DNA of 64,000 bases from Balaenoptera acutorostrata (lineage: Eukaryota; Chordata; Mammalia; Artiodactyla; Balaenopteridae). Shown here piece after piece: positions 43,615 to 54,859 of this stretch. Where the stretch lies: NCBI RefSeq assembly GCF_949987535.1, contig NC_080078.1, positions 27,858,942 to 27,922,941 on the forward strand, in the 5' to 3' direction. The notes under the pieces were generated by a model. That model saw only the letters and a list, made by a program, of their open reading frames with translations, was not told where the DNA came from and searched no databases. Numbering within the stretch: position 1 is the first letter of the stretch; each line of letters begins with the position of its first letter. A program made the translations under genes and the position numbers.

Positions 43615-45400
43615 ACACTTGTGTTGGTTGCTGTAACTTTTGAAATCAGGAAATGTGAGTCCTTCAAATTTGCTCTTTTTCAAGATTGTTTTGGCTATTT
43701 AGGATCCCTTGCATTTCTATACGACTTTTAGGATCAGCTTGTCAACTGCTGCAAAAATGGGAGAAGAATTTTAATAGGCATTGTGTTGAATTTGTAAATA
43801 GATCAATTTGGGGAATGTTGCCATCCTAACCATCTGAAGTCTTCTGATCCATGAATACATTCTATCTTTCCATTTTTTTAGGTCTTCTTTAGTTGTCTGC
43901 AAGGATGTTTCACAGTTTTTACTTCTTTCACAGTCTTTACTTCTTTTACTTCTTATACTTATACTTCTTATACTTCTTTTATTAAATTTCCTGAGTATTT
44001 TATTATTTTTAATGCCACTGTTAGTGGAATTGTTTTCTTCGTTTCCTTTTTGGATTGTTCATTGCTGGCATATAAAAATACAAGTGATTTTTGCATGTTG
44101 ATATGGTATCCTGTATCTTGCTGAAATAATTTGTTCGCTTTAGCAGTCTTTATTCCTTTGGATATTCTGTATACAAGATTTTGTCATCTGCAAAAAGATT
44201 CCAAGATGCAAGTTTTACTTCTTTCTTTCCAATATGAATGCCTTTATTTATTTTTCTTGTCTAATTGCCCTAGTTAGAAACTCTAGTACAATTAATAAAA
44301 GTGGCAAAATTGGACATCCTTGTCCTGTTCCTGATCTTACGGGGAAAACTTTCATTCCTTCACCATTAAGTATGATGTTAGCTATGAATTTTTCATAGAT
44401 GTACTTTATCAAGTTGAGGAAGTTCCTTTCTAGTCCTAGTTTATTGAGTATTTTTATCAGGAAAGAGGATTAGATTTTCTCAAATGCCTTTTCTGCATTT
44501 ATTAAAATTATCATGTAGTTTTGTCCTTAATTCTATTAGTGTGACATATTACATTGATTGATTTTTTTATAAATTCAACCAACATTATATTCCTGGAATA
44601 AATCTCACTCGGTTCTGGTGTGTAATTTTTTAAATATTTTACTGGATATATTTTTTACATTGTGTTGAAGATTTTTGTGACTATATATACAAAGTATATT
44701 GGCTTATAGTTTTCTTGTGATGCCTTTGTCTGGTTTCAGTATCAGAGTAAAATTAGCTAATAAAATGAGTTGGAAAGTATTTCCTCCTTTCCTATTTTTA
44801 AGAAGATTTTTTGAAAGATTGTTGTTATATCTTCTTTAAACATTTGGTAGAATTTGCCAGTGAAGCCATCTGGGTCTGGAATTTGTTTTGTGTACGTTTT
44901 TTTCTTCACTTGATATTCAGATCTTTTTGAGTCAGTGTTGGTAATCTTTGTTTTTCTAAGAACTTGTCCATTTCATCTAGATTTTCTATTTGTTGGCATA
45001 CAGTTGTTCATAATATTCTCTTATAGTTCTTTTTATTTCTATCAGATTGGTAGTCATGACCCTATTTTCATTCTCGGTTTTATTAATTTGAGTCTTTTCT
45101 CTTTTTTCCTTCATCCGTCTAGATGAAGGTTTGTTAATTTTGTTTATATTTTCCAAGAACCAAAATTTGATTTTATTAATAATTTTCTCTATTATTTTTC
45201 TTTTCTCTACCATTAATTTCTCTCTAATCTTTATTATTGCCTTCCACCTAGTTGCTTTGGGTTTAGTTTGCTCTTCCTTTTCTAGTTTGTTGATGTAGAA
45301 GGCTAAGTTATTAACCTGAGATCTTTCTGATTCTCTCACCATGTGTTGTTTTCACTGTTGCTTCTGCTGTTTGTTTAGTGACTTTCCTGTACTAATTATT
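43615..45400 (-). mobile_element. L1 ORF2 region, minus strand
   Basis: Antisense L1 covering middle ORF2. A frame at 44986-45342 reads through the region before the reverse transcriptase: KREKTQINK and REYYEQLYANK are standard L1 motifs. It is an older copy than the one at 57449, with stops throughout the rest. Confidence 0.8.
44986..45342 (-). pseudogene. L1 ORF2 inter-domain remnant
   Basis: A 118-codon open piece of the L1 above. It contains the Lys/Glu-rich segment and the REYYEQLYANK landmark that lies between the endonuclease and the reverse transcriptase. No function is expected. Confidence 0.8.
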
Positions 45401-45409
45401 TAAAATTTG

Positions 45410-45577
45410 GGACTTCCCTGGTGGTCCAGTGGCTAAGATTCCGCACTCCCAATGCAGGGGGCCCAGGTTTGATCCCTGGTCAGAGAACTAGATCCCGCAT
45501 GCTGCAACTAAGAGTTTGAATGCCACAACTAAGACCCGACGCAGCCAAATAAATAAATAAATACAAATAAAAATAAA
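45410..45577 (+). mobile_element. short tRNA-Glu SINE, plus strand
   Basis: Starts 'gggacttccctggtggtcc' with the B-box-like 'ggtttgatcccctgg'-type segment and ends in (AAAT)n. It lacks the longer 3' domain of the CHR copies and resembles the short cetartiodactyl tRNA-Glu SINE. Flanks ttaaaatttg (45400-45409) and ttaaatttg (45578-45586) may be the target duplication. It sits at the edge of the antisense L1. Confidence 0.85.
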
Positions 45578-45589
45578 TTAAATTTGTAT

Positions 45590-46640
45590 TCCTTGTTATG
45601 TGTGGGCATTGAAGTTTGCTTAGCTTAATGGTCAGTTAATAATTGGACAGAAATTTCCTTAAATTATTGGAACAAGTCACCCAGCCTTTGCCCAGGGCCT
45701 CTGTATGTAGGGGCACCACTTCAATGCTCTGGAAGGCAGTTTACAACTCTTCCTCAGCCTTCACCTCCTGCTTGTGCAAAGCCTCAAGGTCAGCAGTGAG
45801 AACTTAGGGCCCTCTCAATTCTTTCCCGAGCATGTGCAGCCTTGTGCATGTGTGTACTCTTCTAGATTCTCAGGAACATGTCAGAAATTTTCAAAACCCT
45901 CAATGGACATCTCATTTTTCACGTTTTCCTTTGAAGTTTTTTGGTCAGCTTTTTGTTTGCTCAGATGTTTACTGCTGCCTCAGGCAGCTGCTATGTTAAA
46001 CAATTGCCACTGATTGGTTTTGACAAATGTGTAAAGGGAAAAGGACCTTCACAAAGAGTAGGCTCTGAGTCAGGTCAGGTAAATACAAGCCTTGTTAGTG
46101 GGTGTTTCCAGGCAACTGTCAGACAGGTCAATAATGATAATTATCTGAGAATAGTGCTTCTGGAGAGCTCCAAACTTGTTCTTTCCCTTCAATGGCCGCT
46201 AGGCTGCTGGTTTTCACTGTGGTTGCAGGCTTTTGGTTTTCAGGGCTATCATGGAGCTGAGGAGAGGGGTTTGAATGGATCAAGTTAAAATGCCACAAAG
46301 CTCTCTGTTCTTATTGATATTTATCTGTTTTCCTTGATTAAATGTTTTTTAGATTGTTGCAAGCCTTTGGTTAATCTCTAGAGTTCTGAAAAAGTTAGTT
46401 TTTAACAATTTTTACTAGTGTTGCTTATATGGAAGTACAGATTTTTTAGAGTTCGTTACAATGCCATTCCCACTGACATTCCTCTGATGGATGTTAAATC
46501 TGAGTCTAAATACTTTACTTTTATAATCATTACAAAAATGTCTCTCTCATTAAAGAAGTTCCACAAGGGCAGTAATTCAGTTTTTCTTGTTGACCATCAT
46601 ATTCCTCCATGTAGTACAACACAATGTAGCAAGCACTCAC
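45590..46640 (-). other. possible old LINE sequence
   Basis: Segments such as 'ggcacca cttcaatgctctgg' and 'ttgattaaatgttttttaga' recall antisense L1M sequence, but the match is weak. The 115-codon frame at 45941-46288 has no domain. A (GAATG)n-like tract lies at 46661-46690. Confidence 0.35.
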
Positions 46641-46724
46641 TACATATTTGATGAGTCAAGGAATGAATGAATGAGTGAATGAATGAATGTTCTCCATAGC
46701 CAACAAAGAGTTAAATACAATGAA

Positions 46725-47950
46725 AATTTAAAACTAATAAATTATCTATTTACATTCCCACCAAGAGTGAACTAGCAATTCCACTCCTGGGTATATACAC
46801 AAAGAAAATGAAAACACTAATTTGAAAAGATACATACACCCCAGTGTTCATGTGAGCACTATTTACAATTGCCAAGACATGGAAGCAACCTAAGTGTCCA
46901 TCAGTAGATGAATGGATAAGGAAGATGTGGTACATATATACGATGGAATATTACTCAGCCATAAAAAAGAAGAAAAATTTTCCATTTGCAACAACATGGA
47001 TGGAACTGGAAGGTATTATGCTAAGTGAAGTAAGTCAGACAGAGGTAGACAAATACTGTATGTTTTCACTTACATGTGGAATAAAAAAAATAAAACAAAC
47101 AAATATGATAAAACAGAAACAGACTCACAGATAGAAAGCAAACTAGTGGTTATGAGAAATGGAATACTGCCTGCTATATCAGTAAACAAAGGATGTCACA
47201 GTCATCAGCAATTGTAGCCACCCTCAACGGTGAGCTGGTGAGCCCTGAGGGACATCAGGAAGGAAAGAATACCTGCCATCTAGCAGCCGTCAGACTGCAG
47301 CAACTCCCCACGATGAGCCCTGAGGAAACTCAGGATATGAAAACACAGGATACTGGCCCCAGATAGCTGAGATGCATATCAAAGGAATAATTCCAGTGAG
47401 CCCAGATTCTTGCATCTTCCCATACATAGAAAAGCACTAGATTCCTTAAATTGAGATTTCTAGTTTTCTTTAATTAACCGTAATCTTTTGTTCCTACTAC
47501 CTGCCCTTTGTTGCAAAACTACTATATATCCTAGCCACCCCGCCCCCAACCTCCTTGGAGCAGTTTTCTCAGGGTTACTTGAGATGCTGCCTCCCAGGCT
47601 TGAAGTCCTAAAAATTTCCATCGAATAGAACATAACTCTCAGCTTTTAGCTTGTGCATTTATTTTTTAGTTGACAGATACCAGAGGGGAGAGGGGTGGAA
47701 GGAGGGGCAAAATAGGGGTAAGGGAATAAGAGGTACAAACTACTATGAATAAAATAAATAAGCTACAAGGATGTAATGTATAGCACAGGGAATAGAGCCA
47801 ATATTTTACAATAACTTCAAATGGAGTATAATCTATAAAAATATTGAATCACTATGTTGTACACCTAAAACTAATATAACATTGTAAATCAACTCTACTT
47901 CAATTTTTTAAAATAAAACAATAAATAGATAACTAAATAAATAAAAGTAA
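46725..47950 (+). mobile_element. L1 3' end, plus strand, split by a solo LTR
   Basis: Blocks 46725-47152 and 47676-47950. The first holds the C-terminal ORF2 coding ('ctgggtatatacacaaagaa', 'gaatattactcagccataaa'), where a short frame at 46925-47134 reads MEYYSAIKK. The second holds the 3' UTR ('ccagaggggagaggggtgga', 'aaatcaactctacttcaatt') and tail. They join at 'ctagtggtta' / 'ccagagg', which is contiguous in the family. Confidence 0.85.
47153..47675 (+). mobile_element. solo retroviral LTR nested in L1
   Basis: 523 bp bounded by tgagaaatgg and agttgaca. A TATA-like 'actatatatccta' lies near 47521 and a degenerate polyadenylation signal 'gaatagaacataac' near 47623-47636. Flanking gtta (47149-47152) and gata (47676-47679) are a likely decayed target duplication. 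I recall similar LTRs in cattle endogenous retroviruses. Confidence 0.7.
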
Positions 47951-47994
47951 AAAATAATCAATTATCTTACTCAGATTAGGTTGACTGTACTTCA

Positions 47995-48250
47995 TGATTC
48001 TCAACCCTGGCTGCACATTAGAATCACCTGGGAAGGGGAATTTCCTGGTGGTCCAGTGGTTAAGACTCGGCACTTTCACTGCCAAGAGGGCCCGGATTCA
48101 ATCCCTGGTCAGGGAACTAAGATCCCATAAGCCACAGGGCACGACCAAAAAAAAAGAAAAAGATTTATCTGGGGAGGTTGTAACTCACTGGGTGAGGGGT
48201 AGAGCCCACTGAGTGATTCCACGGTGGGAGCCAAGGTTGAGAATCACTGC
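47995..48250. mobile_element. MER5-like hAT element split by a short SINE
   Basis: Ends 'tgattctcaaccctggctgc' and 'gccaaggttgagaatcactg' are inverted copies. The interior is interrupted at 48035-48161. Left part 47995-48034, right part 48162-48250. Confidence 0.75.
48035..48161 (+). mobile_element. short tRNA-Glu SINE, plus strand
   Basis: Starts 'ggggaatttcctggtggtcc', ends 'aagccacagggcacgacc' and an A-rich tail. Length about 127 bp. The flanking cacctgggaagg / tatctggggagg is an imperfect target repeat. Same type as at 45410. Confidence 0.85.
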
Positions 48251-48281
48251 TTCCAGCTCTAACTTGATTCGATGGTATAGT

Positions 48282-48455
48282 CTGTAGGGTCTCAAACTTC
48301 AGATTCATCGGCCTCAACTGGAGAGCTTGCTTTAAAAAATCCAGATTCAAAGAATCCACCCCTAAGCACCCCTTGTTTCAGAATCTGTGGAGGTGAGGAG
48401 AATCATCTGGACTTTAGCAAATCCCCCATTGACCAACCGAGTTGAGAACTAGTGA
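48282..48455. mobile_element. MER5-like hAT fragment
   Basis: Ends 'agggtctcaaacttcagatt' and 'accgagttgagaactagtg'. The interior 'caactggagagcttgcttta' is a degraded MER5-type body. Confidence 0.55.
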
Positions 48456-48647
48456 TCTGGCTTTATCCTTTCACTGTACACAGGAGGAAGCAGCGGCCCA
48501 AAGACTGCCAAAGCCGCCCAATGACTTTTCCAAGTTTGTCTTTCTCAGGTGTTAGTTCCTCTCACCAGACATGGTGCTTAACCATTGTAGACAGAATAAA
48601 TGTTTGCTGACTGAATCTTTGTTGAATGGTTTTCACGTTATTAATTA

Positions 48648-49038
48648 AGAGAGGCAGTGTATTGTTGTGGTTAAATGAACAGGCTCTGAAGCTAGACTTC
48701 CTTGGTTCAAATCCCGACTCTGCTACATACTAGCTTTGTCACTTTTGGTGAGTTAACCTAACACTCTGCCCCTGTTTTCTCAACTGTATCATGGGAATTA
48801 TAATAGAACCTCCCTGGTAGGGTTGTAAAGAATAAATGGGGTTAATTCATTTAGTGAGTTGACAGAATCATCAAAGAAAAATACAGGAACTTATACTAAA
48901 GAAGCAGTCACTGTTTATCTGAAATCCAAGTTTAACTGGATTTCTTGTGTTTTTATTCACTAAATCTGGCAACTATGTCACTTAGAGTGCCCAGCAAGTG
49001 CTAATAAATGTTTTCTATTATTATTATTTTATTTCTAT
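48648..49038 (+). repeat. MIR SINE with an internal insertion
   Basis: Sense MIR from 'agtgtattgttgtggttaaa' through 'tcaaatcccgactctgctac' to 48860, then resumes at about 48988 with 'agagtgcccagcaagtgcta' and 'ataaatgttttctattatta'. The 48862-48987 block between is another old repeat ('tgtttatctgaaatccaagt', 'actaaatctggcaact'). Confidence 0.7.
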
Positions 49039-49039
49039 T

Positions 49040-49768
49040 ATTGAGCCCACTCTATTCCAAGCCGTTTCCTCGGAATAAAGAGCCCTTCAGAAACTTACTA
49101 ATTTGGCTTCCGATAATGTTAATGCATAACCATTCAAACACAGGGTAGATTGGAGCTTTTCATACTAAGTAAACACTCCCTCAAAAATAAAATAAATTCA
49201 TGCTAAAAATAAGATCATAGTGGGAACACTTAAAATAGTTAACTGCACAAGATGTCATGAGCCTTCAGATGTATGAGAAGCTCTCATTTCCATACAATTA
49301 GGATAATTATAAATTATTTTGTGCTTGAAAGAAGGTCCACTCAAAAACACCTTCTCAAGCCACTTCAGGTTAACAATATCACCTCTGGACAATAAACCCT
49401 TATTAAAAGAATTTCCTTTCATTTTATTTTCAAGATGGTGTCAGAAAATCAGTATTTGAATTCTGGATCTACTACTAATTCATTGTGTGTCTTTGGGTCA
49501 AGGTATTTTTGTGTTTCAGGACCTCTGTTTCTTCATTTTGAAAATGGAGACATTATATCATATAGTCTCAGAGATTCCTTTAAGAGCCATTGACTCTACT
49601 CTCCCATTTCCCACTGAGGTCTATGTCTGAGCAGAAAAAGCAACCAGCAGGGCAGGCAAAGCAATGTGTATTTGCAAATACAAGTTACATTGGTCGTTAC
49701 CAGCCCAGAAGTAGTAAAGACAGACAGAACCCGTGGTTATGGAGCCCTGGAGAACACATTATAGCCCA
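49040..49768. promoter_or_regulatory. repeat-poor block, FOX- and MEF2-like motifs
   Basis: No transposon recognised. It contains a FOX-like 'agtaaacact' near 49168 and a MEF2-like 'ctaaaaataa' at 49203-49212. Candidate regulatory DNA only. Confidence 0.2.
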
Positions 49769-49925
49769 AGGTTCTCAGCCTAGGCTGCACGCTGAAATAA
49801 GCTGAGGAACTTTAAATTAAATGCCCACGTCAGGTCTCCACGCCCAGAGATGCTGATCCAATTGGTCTGGAGAGGGGGCAGGCACGCTTAAGCTGCCCAG
49901 GTATTGCTGATAAGGAGCCGGGGCT
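49769..49925. mobile_element. MER5-like hAT fragment
   Basis: 'caaggttctcagcctaggct', 'cacgcccagagatgctgatc' and 'caattggtctggagaggggg' follow the MER5-type order; the far end is degraded. Confidence 0.5.
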
Positions 49926-49949
49926 GACTGGCTTAACTGGCCCCTATGA

Positions 49950-50320
49950 GCCCAGTTTTTATGCTTCTCTCGTATCCCTCTCAGATTCACCCCAAATCCT
50001 CCAAGATGGGGCTCACAGGTGATCACAGGTCACATTGCTCCAGATAACTTGATTTTCATTTGCACATGGCTCTGCTAATTATGATGCAATTAGCATGAGG
50101 AGAAAAGCTCCATGCAGGATCGACCCGGAAGTGGCAGCAGCACAACTTAGTCTCGGCTGCACCCTCTGCTTCTCTTGTCTAAATGCCCTGTTCATCTCAT
50201 TTCAGCTCATCTCACTCTTGGGGTCCCCAGAAAGTAGTCTAGTGTAGCCTCCCCATACTGTGACTTATAAATCTCACTGTGCAGGATACAGTCTCCTCAA
50301 CCCACCAGTTTAGCACATTT
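49950..50320. promoter_or_regulatory. repeat-poor block with homeodomain dyad
   Basis: Contains gctaatt-atgatgc-aattagc at 50074-50094, an inverted pair of TAATT homeodomain cores, plus a partly overlapping atgc-aatta-gcat at 50084-50096. Nothing in the block matches a repeat I know. A regulatory role is inferred from the motif, not shown. Confidence 0.25.
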
Positions 50321-50810
50321 CTTTTCCTTGATGACTATGAACTATTCTGAACATACGGAAGAGGATAGATTCATTTAATAAGCTAGCAAGCAGCCACTCC
50401 CATCTCCCAGAGTGAACCAATGTTCATGCTTTGTTCAGACTTCCTTTGTGGTCTTTTCTAATCCTGTGCCCTTAATTTTCTCCCAGGTGTTACCATCACT
50501 CTCAAATTAGTGAGCACCCCTCTTATTCTTGATGCCTTTTCTATGTGCAAATGTTAATAAACAACATAGGATATTGTTTTGTATGTTTTTAAAACTATAC
50601 ATGAGTGGAATCACACTGAATGCATTATTCTGCAGCTTACTATTTTTCATGTGGCATTTTGTTTGAGATTTATCTAAATTCAGTTTATTCATTTTAACAG
50701 CTCTGTAATGTTCCATTATGTAAATATCTAACACTTTATTCATTCTAGTGCATTTTCTTTCTACCAACATAACATTTAGAATCTTTCTGAACACACATAT
50801 TCACACATAA
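50320..50810 (-). mobile_element. old LINE (L1M/HAL1-like), minus strand
   Basis: Antisense: 'aactatacatgagtggaatc', 'gcattattctgcagcttact' and 'ctctgtaatgttccattatg' are old L1-type ORF2 3'/UTR segments. The minus-strand 95-codon frame (50507-50794) contains IYIMEHYRAVKMNK, a diverged form of the L1 ORF2 C-terminal motif. Confidence 0.6.
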
Positions 50811-51164
50811 GCAATCTTACTAGCTAAAGAGTCTCTTCTCTACCAGGAAAAATGTTGGATTATACAGCCAAATGTATGCATATTCATTTCTATGTTATGC
50901 ACTTAGCCCACTGTCAATCATATGTTAAATATCCATAAAGGTTAATTTCCCTCTTAATTTTAACTAAAAAAAACTTTATTAGAAGTTCTAATATTTTCTT
51001 CCCATATCCCAATGGGACTTTTTGCACACATCTTGCTTTGGAGGCCATTGCTCTCACAAATGCATTTTATAACTTAACTGAATGTTTTTCTATCCGCTAA
51101 GATAAGAGAATTCACTTTTGATCAATACAACCCACCATTTTCCCACCAGCTGCATATGTCTTTT
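50811..51164. other. unassigned sequence
   Basis: No repeat or gene recognised. Confidence 0.4.
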
Positions 51165-51435
51165 AAAAGGGGGTGGGGAGAGGGATAAATTAGGAGTTTG
51201 GGATTAAAATATACACACTACTGTATATAAAATAGATAACCAACAAGTACCTACTGTATAGCACAGTGAACTATACTCAATGTCTTGTAAGAACTTATAA
51301 TGGAAGAGAATGTAAAAAAGAATATATATATATATAAACATATATATATGTATAACTGAATCACTTTACTGAATCACTTTACTGAAACTAACACAACATT
51401 GTAAATTAACTATATTTCAACAAAATTTTTTTTTA
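51165..51435 (+). mobile_element. L1 3' end, plus strand
   Basis: 3' UTR: 'ggagtttgggattaaaatat', 'ctgtatagcacagtgaacta', a (TA)n at about 51325-51350 and a directly repeated 'tgaatcactttac' near 51357-51382. Ends in a T/A-rich tail. Confidence 0.8.
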
Positions 51436-51439
51436 AAAA

Positions 51440-52125
51440 GTCTTCTCTCAGTGTTACAACAAGCCCACACTGCATTATACACATTCTCTCTCCTTGTCTA
51501 TACCGTCTCTCCCTCTCCCGTCCACCTTTAAAACCTTCAAATCCAAACAGGTTCTGAGCTCCCAGTGGTCTTTCTCCTGATAAAGTCATGTTCCTTGCAA
51601 TTAGCATGTCTCTGTGTATAGAGTTGATACTGATTTAGTGTGAGTTTGGTCTGTTGCAACTCCTTGGATAGCAATTACAAGAAAGAGCCTAGGTATGCTA
51701 CCAAAATTCCTTGAAGTTCCCCTCTTCCCACCTCACTGTGTCAGAAACCACCTCTGGCTCCCCTGGGGCTAGAAAAGTGGTTGCAAAATCATCCTCATGA
51801 TTACACCTACTAGTGCCCACTGCTCACATATGGCTGATTAGAAATGCCTTTGAAGTTGATTTCAGCCCAGTTTTAAGGACTTGTTGATTAACTTGGTTGA
51901 TTAATCACTTGAAGCACAGTAGGGAATTGCCAGTCTGTGGGTGTTTTGGAGAAGGTTTTTCTGAATTATAGATGATTACAGCCATTGACAATATGGATTT
52001 GAATTGTAACTAGGAGGCTAATGGCCTGGAAGACTGTGGGATACCCGGGGATAAGTAAGGGCTCGTTAGCAGATCTGTTTTCTCGGCCCAGATTTTAGAT
52101 TTTAGGGAAGGAGACCAAGAGCAGC
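51440..52125. other. unassigned sequence
   Basis: No repeat or gene recognised. Confidence 0.45.
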
Positions 52126-52127
52126 TC

Positions 52128-52195
52128 AGTTGTGTGTGTGTGTGCGTGTGTGTGCACACACGTATGTGTGTCTGTCTGTCTGTGTGTCTCTGTAT
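52128..52195. repeat. (GT)n / (CTGT)n microsatellite
   Basis: Alternating GT with interruptions, then TCTG units. Frames through it (52130-52328) translate to Cys/Val runs and are artefacts. Confidence 0.9.
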
Positions 52196-52314
52196 GCACC
52201 ACCTATTTTGGGAGGGATCTGCGTTTTCTCAGCCCGTTCTGCTAGATGTTCACCTCGTTTTAGGACTGGGGACAGCATTTCCGTTCCAAACAATGCAAAA
52301 TTCTATAGAAGATG

Positions 52315-52650
52315 AATCAAGAGACTGAAGGTTCAATTCTTGGTTTCACACTCAAGAATGATGCACATTTGAGCATGTGGCTTGACTTCTCTGCATCTTG
52401 GCCTCCTGTTTCTGAAAAATGGGGACAATGATAATATTTTCCTCTTACTGCTGTGAGGATTAAGAAGGAGAATGTCTGTAAAGTGCCTGGCACAGCATAA
52501 GAGCTTAATAGATGGTACCCATGGGTGACATCTTCCCTTCTTCTGTTTTATGTATCCAGTTTGCCTGCATTCAGATCCCAGCATGACTGGGTACCACAGA
52601 GTAAACTCTACATGGTGCCTGGCACTCAATAAGCACTCCACACGCGGTAG
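52315..52650 (+). repeat. MIR SINE and adjacent MIR 3' fragment
   Basis: A sense MIR at 52315-52520 ('gatgcacatttgagcatgtg', 'gaaaaatggggacaatgata', 'aaagtgcctggcacagcata') is followed at 52555-52650 by a second MIR-like tail ('ggtgcctggcactcaataag'). The minus-strand 107-codon frame (52333-52656) is in MIR sequence. Confidence 0.7.
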
Positions 52651-52859
52651 TTGCAAAAAGTTTGATCTCTGAATGGTTGTTGGCGCTTATTGTTGGACAT
52701 TCATTTAGAAGTTCACCCTGGTAGTTGGTTTAATTTTTTGAGTTTAAACTTTGTTGATTGGAACTCCTTGTTGTACTGGTTTGACAGATGATGTTTGAGC
52801 TTATTAAGACCTTTGAGAGAGGAGAGAATAGTTGACACACATTAACTCAGATTTTTACA

Positions 52860-53030
52860 ACCTAGATCCTTGATACTCGTAGTATAGTCTGGGAACCCAG
52901 CAGTACCACCATCACCTGGGAGCTTGTTACAAATGCAGAATCCCAGTACCCCCAGATCTACTGGATCAGAATCTGTATTTTAATAAGATCCTCAGGTGAT
53001 TTGTATGCACAATAAAGTTTGAAATGTCTT
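52860..53030. mobile_element. MER5/MER20-like hAT element
   Basis: 'gtagtatagtctgggaaccc', 'accatcacctgggagcttgt', 'ctggatcagaatctgtattt' and 'cctcaggtgatttgtatgca' follow the order of these small hAT elements. Confidence 0.65.
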
Positions 53031-54005
53031 TACCTAAATATTTATACTACATGTGAAAACACACTTCCACTCTCCTTAGATAGATGTAGCCTCTAATTGC
53101 ACAGGCTGACTCTGGCTAATGAGAGCACTATAGGAAAGTGAGTGGACAAGACTCAATGTTACAGTAAAGCACTACCTTTTGAGTTATTGGCAAGATCTTT
53201 TCAAATAACATGAGCCAAGTAAACAAGATACTGGCTATTTTGTCACTAGGTGAACGGATGGCGGTTGTGTATACATATTTTTCACATGGCCCTTGAATGA
53301 TCCATATTTTTCTGGACCCACCGTGAGACAAAATTACCAATATTACACCATGTGATTATAACACCAAAGTAGGGGCTCTATGCATTTCAATTCAAGGCAA
53401 TCTAGAAGACTTCAGTGGAGCTTTAATTTTCTGTGAGATAAAACTTTCCTTGGGGGAAATTTCTTGAGTTATGGAGTCATTCTACTGTTGTCCTCAATTT
53501 TTTCAAAGGTTCAGATCCATGGAGTCCCACAGAGAGATACAAACCTGGAGTCATTCCTGACTCATCACCATCATCACCACCATCATCATCCTTTTTTTGC
53601 AACATAATTATGAAGTCCCAAGGTCCTTGTATATTATCATCCACTCTGCCCTCTTCATTGTTCCATACCCCCAATAGCTCATTTCCTCATTCTTACTGCC
53701 CACATGAGGATTGAACTCTTAACCCTGACATTGTCAGCAATGTGCTTAAATGAGCATGATGCTCCGACCAAAGAAATTAACCAGATACATAAGCTTTTAT
53801 TATAACTGTCACTTGCATTATTCAAAAAGTGATTAACGTCCATGGAAGGAACCCATTCAGAGAGGGCAATTCTTTAGACATCGGGAATCAAGTCTCTCAG
53901 AGATTGATCAGAGAATAAGTGCAATATGAAACAGTCTTTCAGGAGCCCCTTATCATTAAATTGTCTATTTAATAAAAATATTCCCTGGTGTTCATTATAA
54001 TTGGG
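53031..54005. other. unassigned sequence
   Basis: A (CAT)n tract at about 53563-53590. Otherwise no repeat or gene recognised. Confidence 0.45.
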
Positions 54006-54016
54006 TATTGTCTGTT

Positions 54017-54304
54017 AATTTATTTTTTATATTTATTTTTGTCTGTGTTGGGTCTTCGTTTCTGTGCGAGGGCTTCCTCTAGCTGCGGCAAGCGGGTGCC
54101 ACTCTTCATCGCGGTGCGCAGGCCTCTCACTATCGCGGCCTCTCTTGTTGCGGAGCACAGGCTCCAGACGCGCAGGCTCAGTAGTTGTGGCTCACGGGCC
54201 TAGTTGCTCCGCGGCATGTGGGATCTTCCCAGACCAGGGCTCGAACCCGTGTCCCCTGCATTGGCAGGCAGATTCTCAACCACTGCGCCACCAGGGAAGC
54301 CCCC
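54017..54304 (-). mobile_element. CHR SINE, minus strand
   Basis: Full-length with a short tail. Perfect 11 bp target duplication tattgtctgtt at 54006-54016 and 54305-54315. The antisense frames at 53988-54442 are SINE sequence. Confidence 0.95.
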
Positions 54305-54315
54305 TATTGTCTGTT

Positions 54316-54855
54316 TAATATTGTCTATATGGTATATTGTCTGTTGAATAAAAATACTGAATGGTGTTATTTATATTTGGGTGAAAAGAATCACCTTGCA
54401 TATTCATTGAAAGACATAAACCACTCAAATTCTGCAAGTTGAGTGAATGCTGAATGGGGAAATATCTCTCGTTGCTTGTTCTAAATGTTTCTCTTTATTT
54501 TCTCAAGGTGTCTCTTGTCTTTGTGTGATTCAATGTCTTTGGCAAAGAGACAATTGCTTTTCCCTGTTCCTTGGAGTATGTGAACACCAGAGACTAGCCT
54601 TATTCCTCCCTCCCTAGATTCTGGTCTGTTTCATATTTTTATTAAGGACGTAGCGGACACAGGTCTTTCTGAGGAAGTCCAAGCTAGTTCTAAAAGGCAG
54701 AGTAAATCTGTCAGCGTGGTGCTAAGCCCCTGGCAGTAAAGATAAGGGACCCATCTAAAGGTGTTAGAGGTTCTCCAACTGGGCAGATCATTAAAGATAT
54801 GTGTGTTTTTGTTTCATTTTGATTTTTATTATAGGTTTTTAGCACCACATCTTAG
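54316..54855. other. unassigned sequence
   Basis: The first 50 bases repeat the target motif 'attgtctgtt' twice more. The rest is not recognised. Confidence 0.4.
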
Positions 54856-54859
54856 ATCA

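Noticed and set aside
47153..47675. LTR as evidence of an intact provirus
   Set aside because: Only one LTR is present and L1 sequence adjoins both ends; there is no internal viral coding region.
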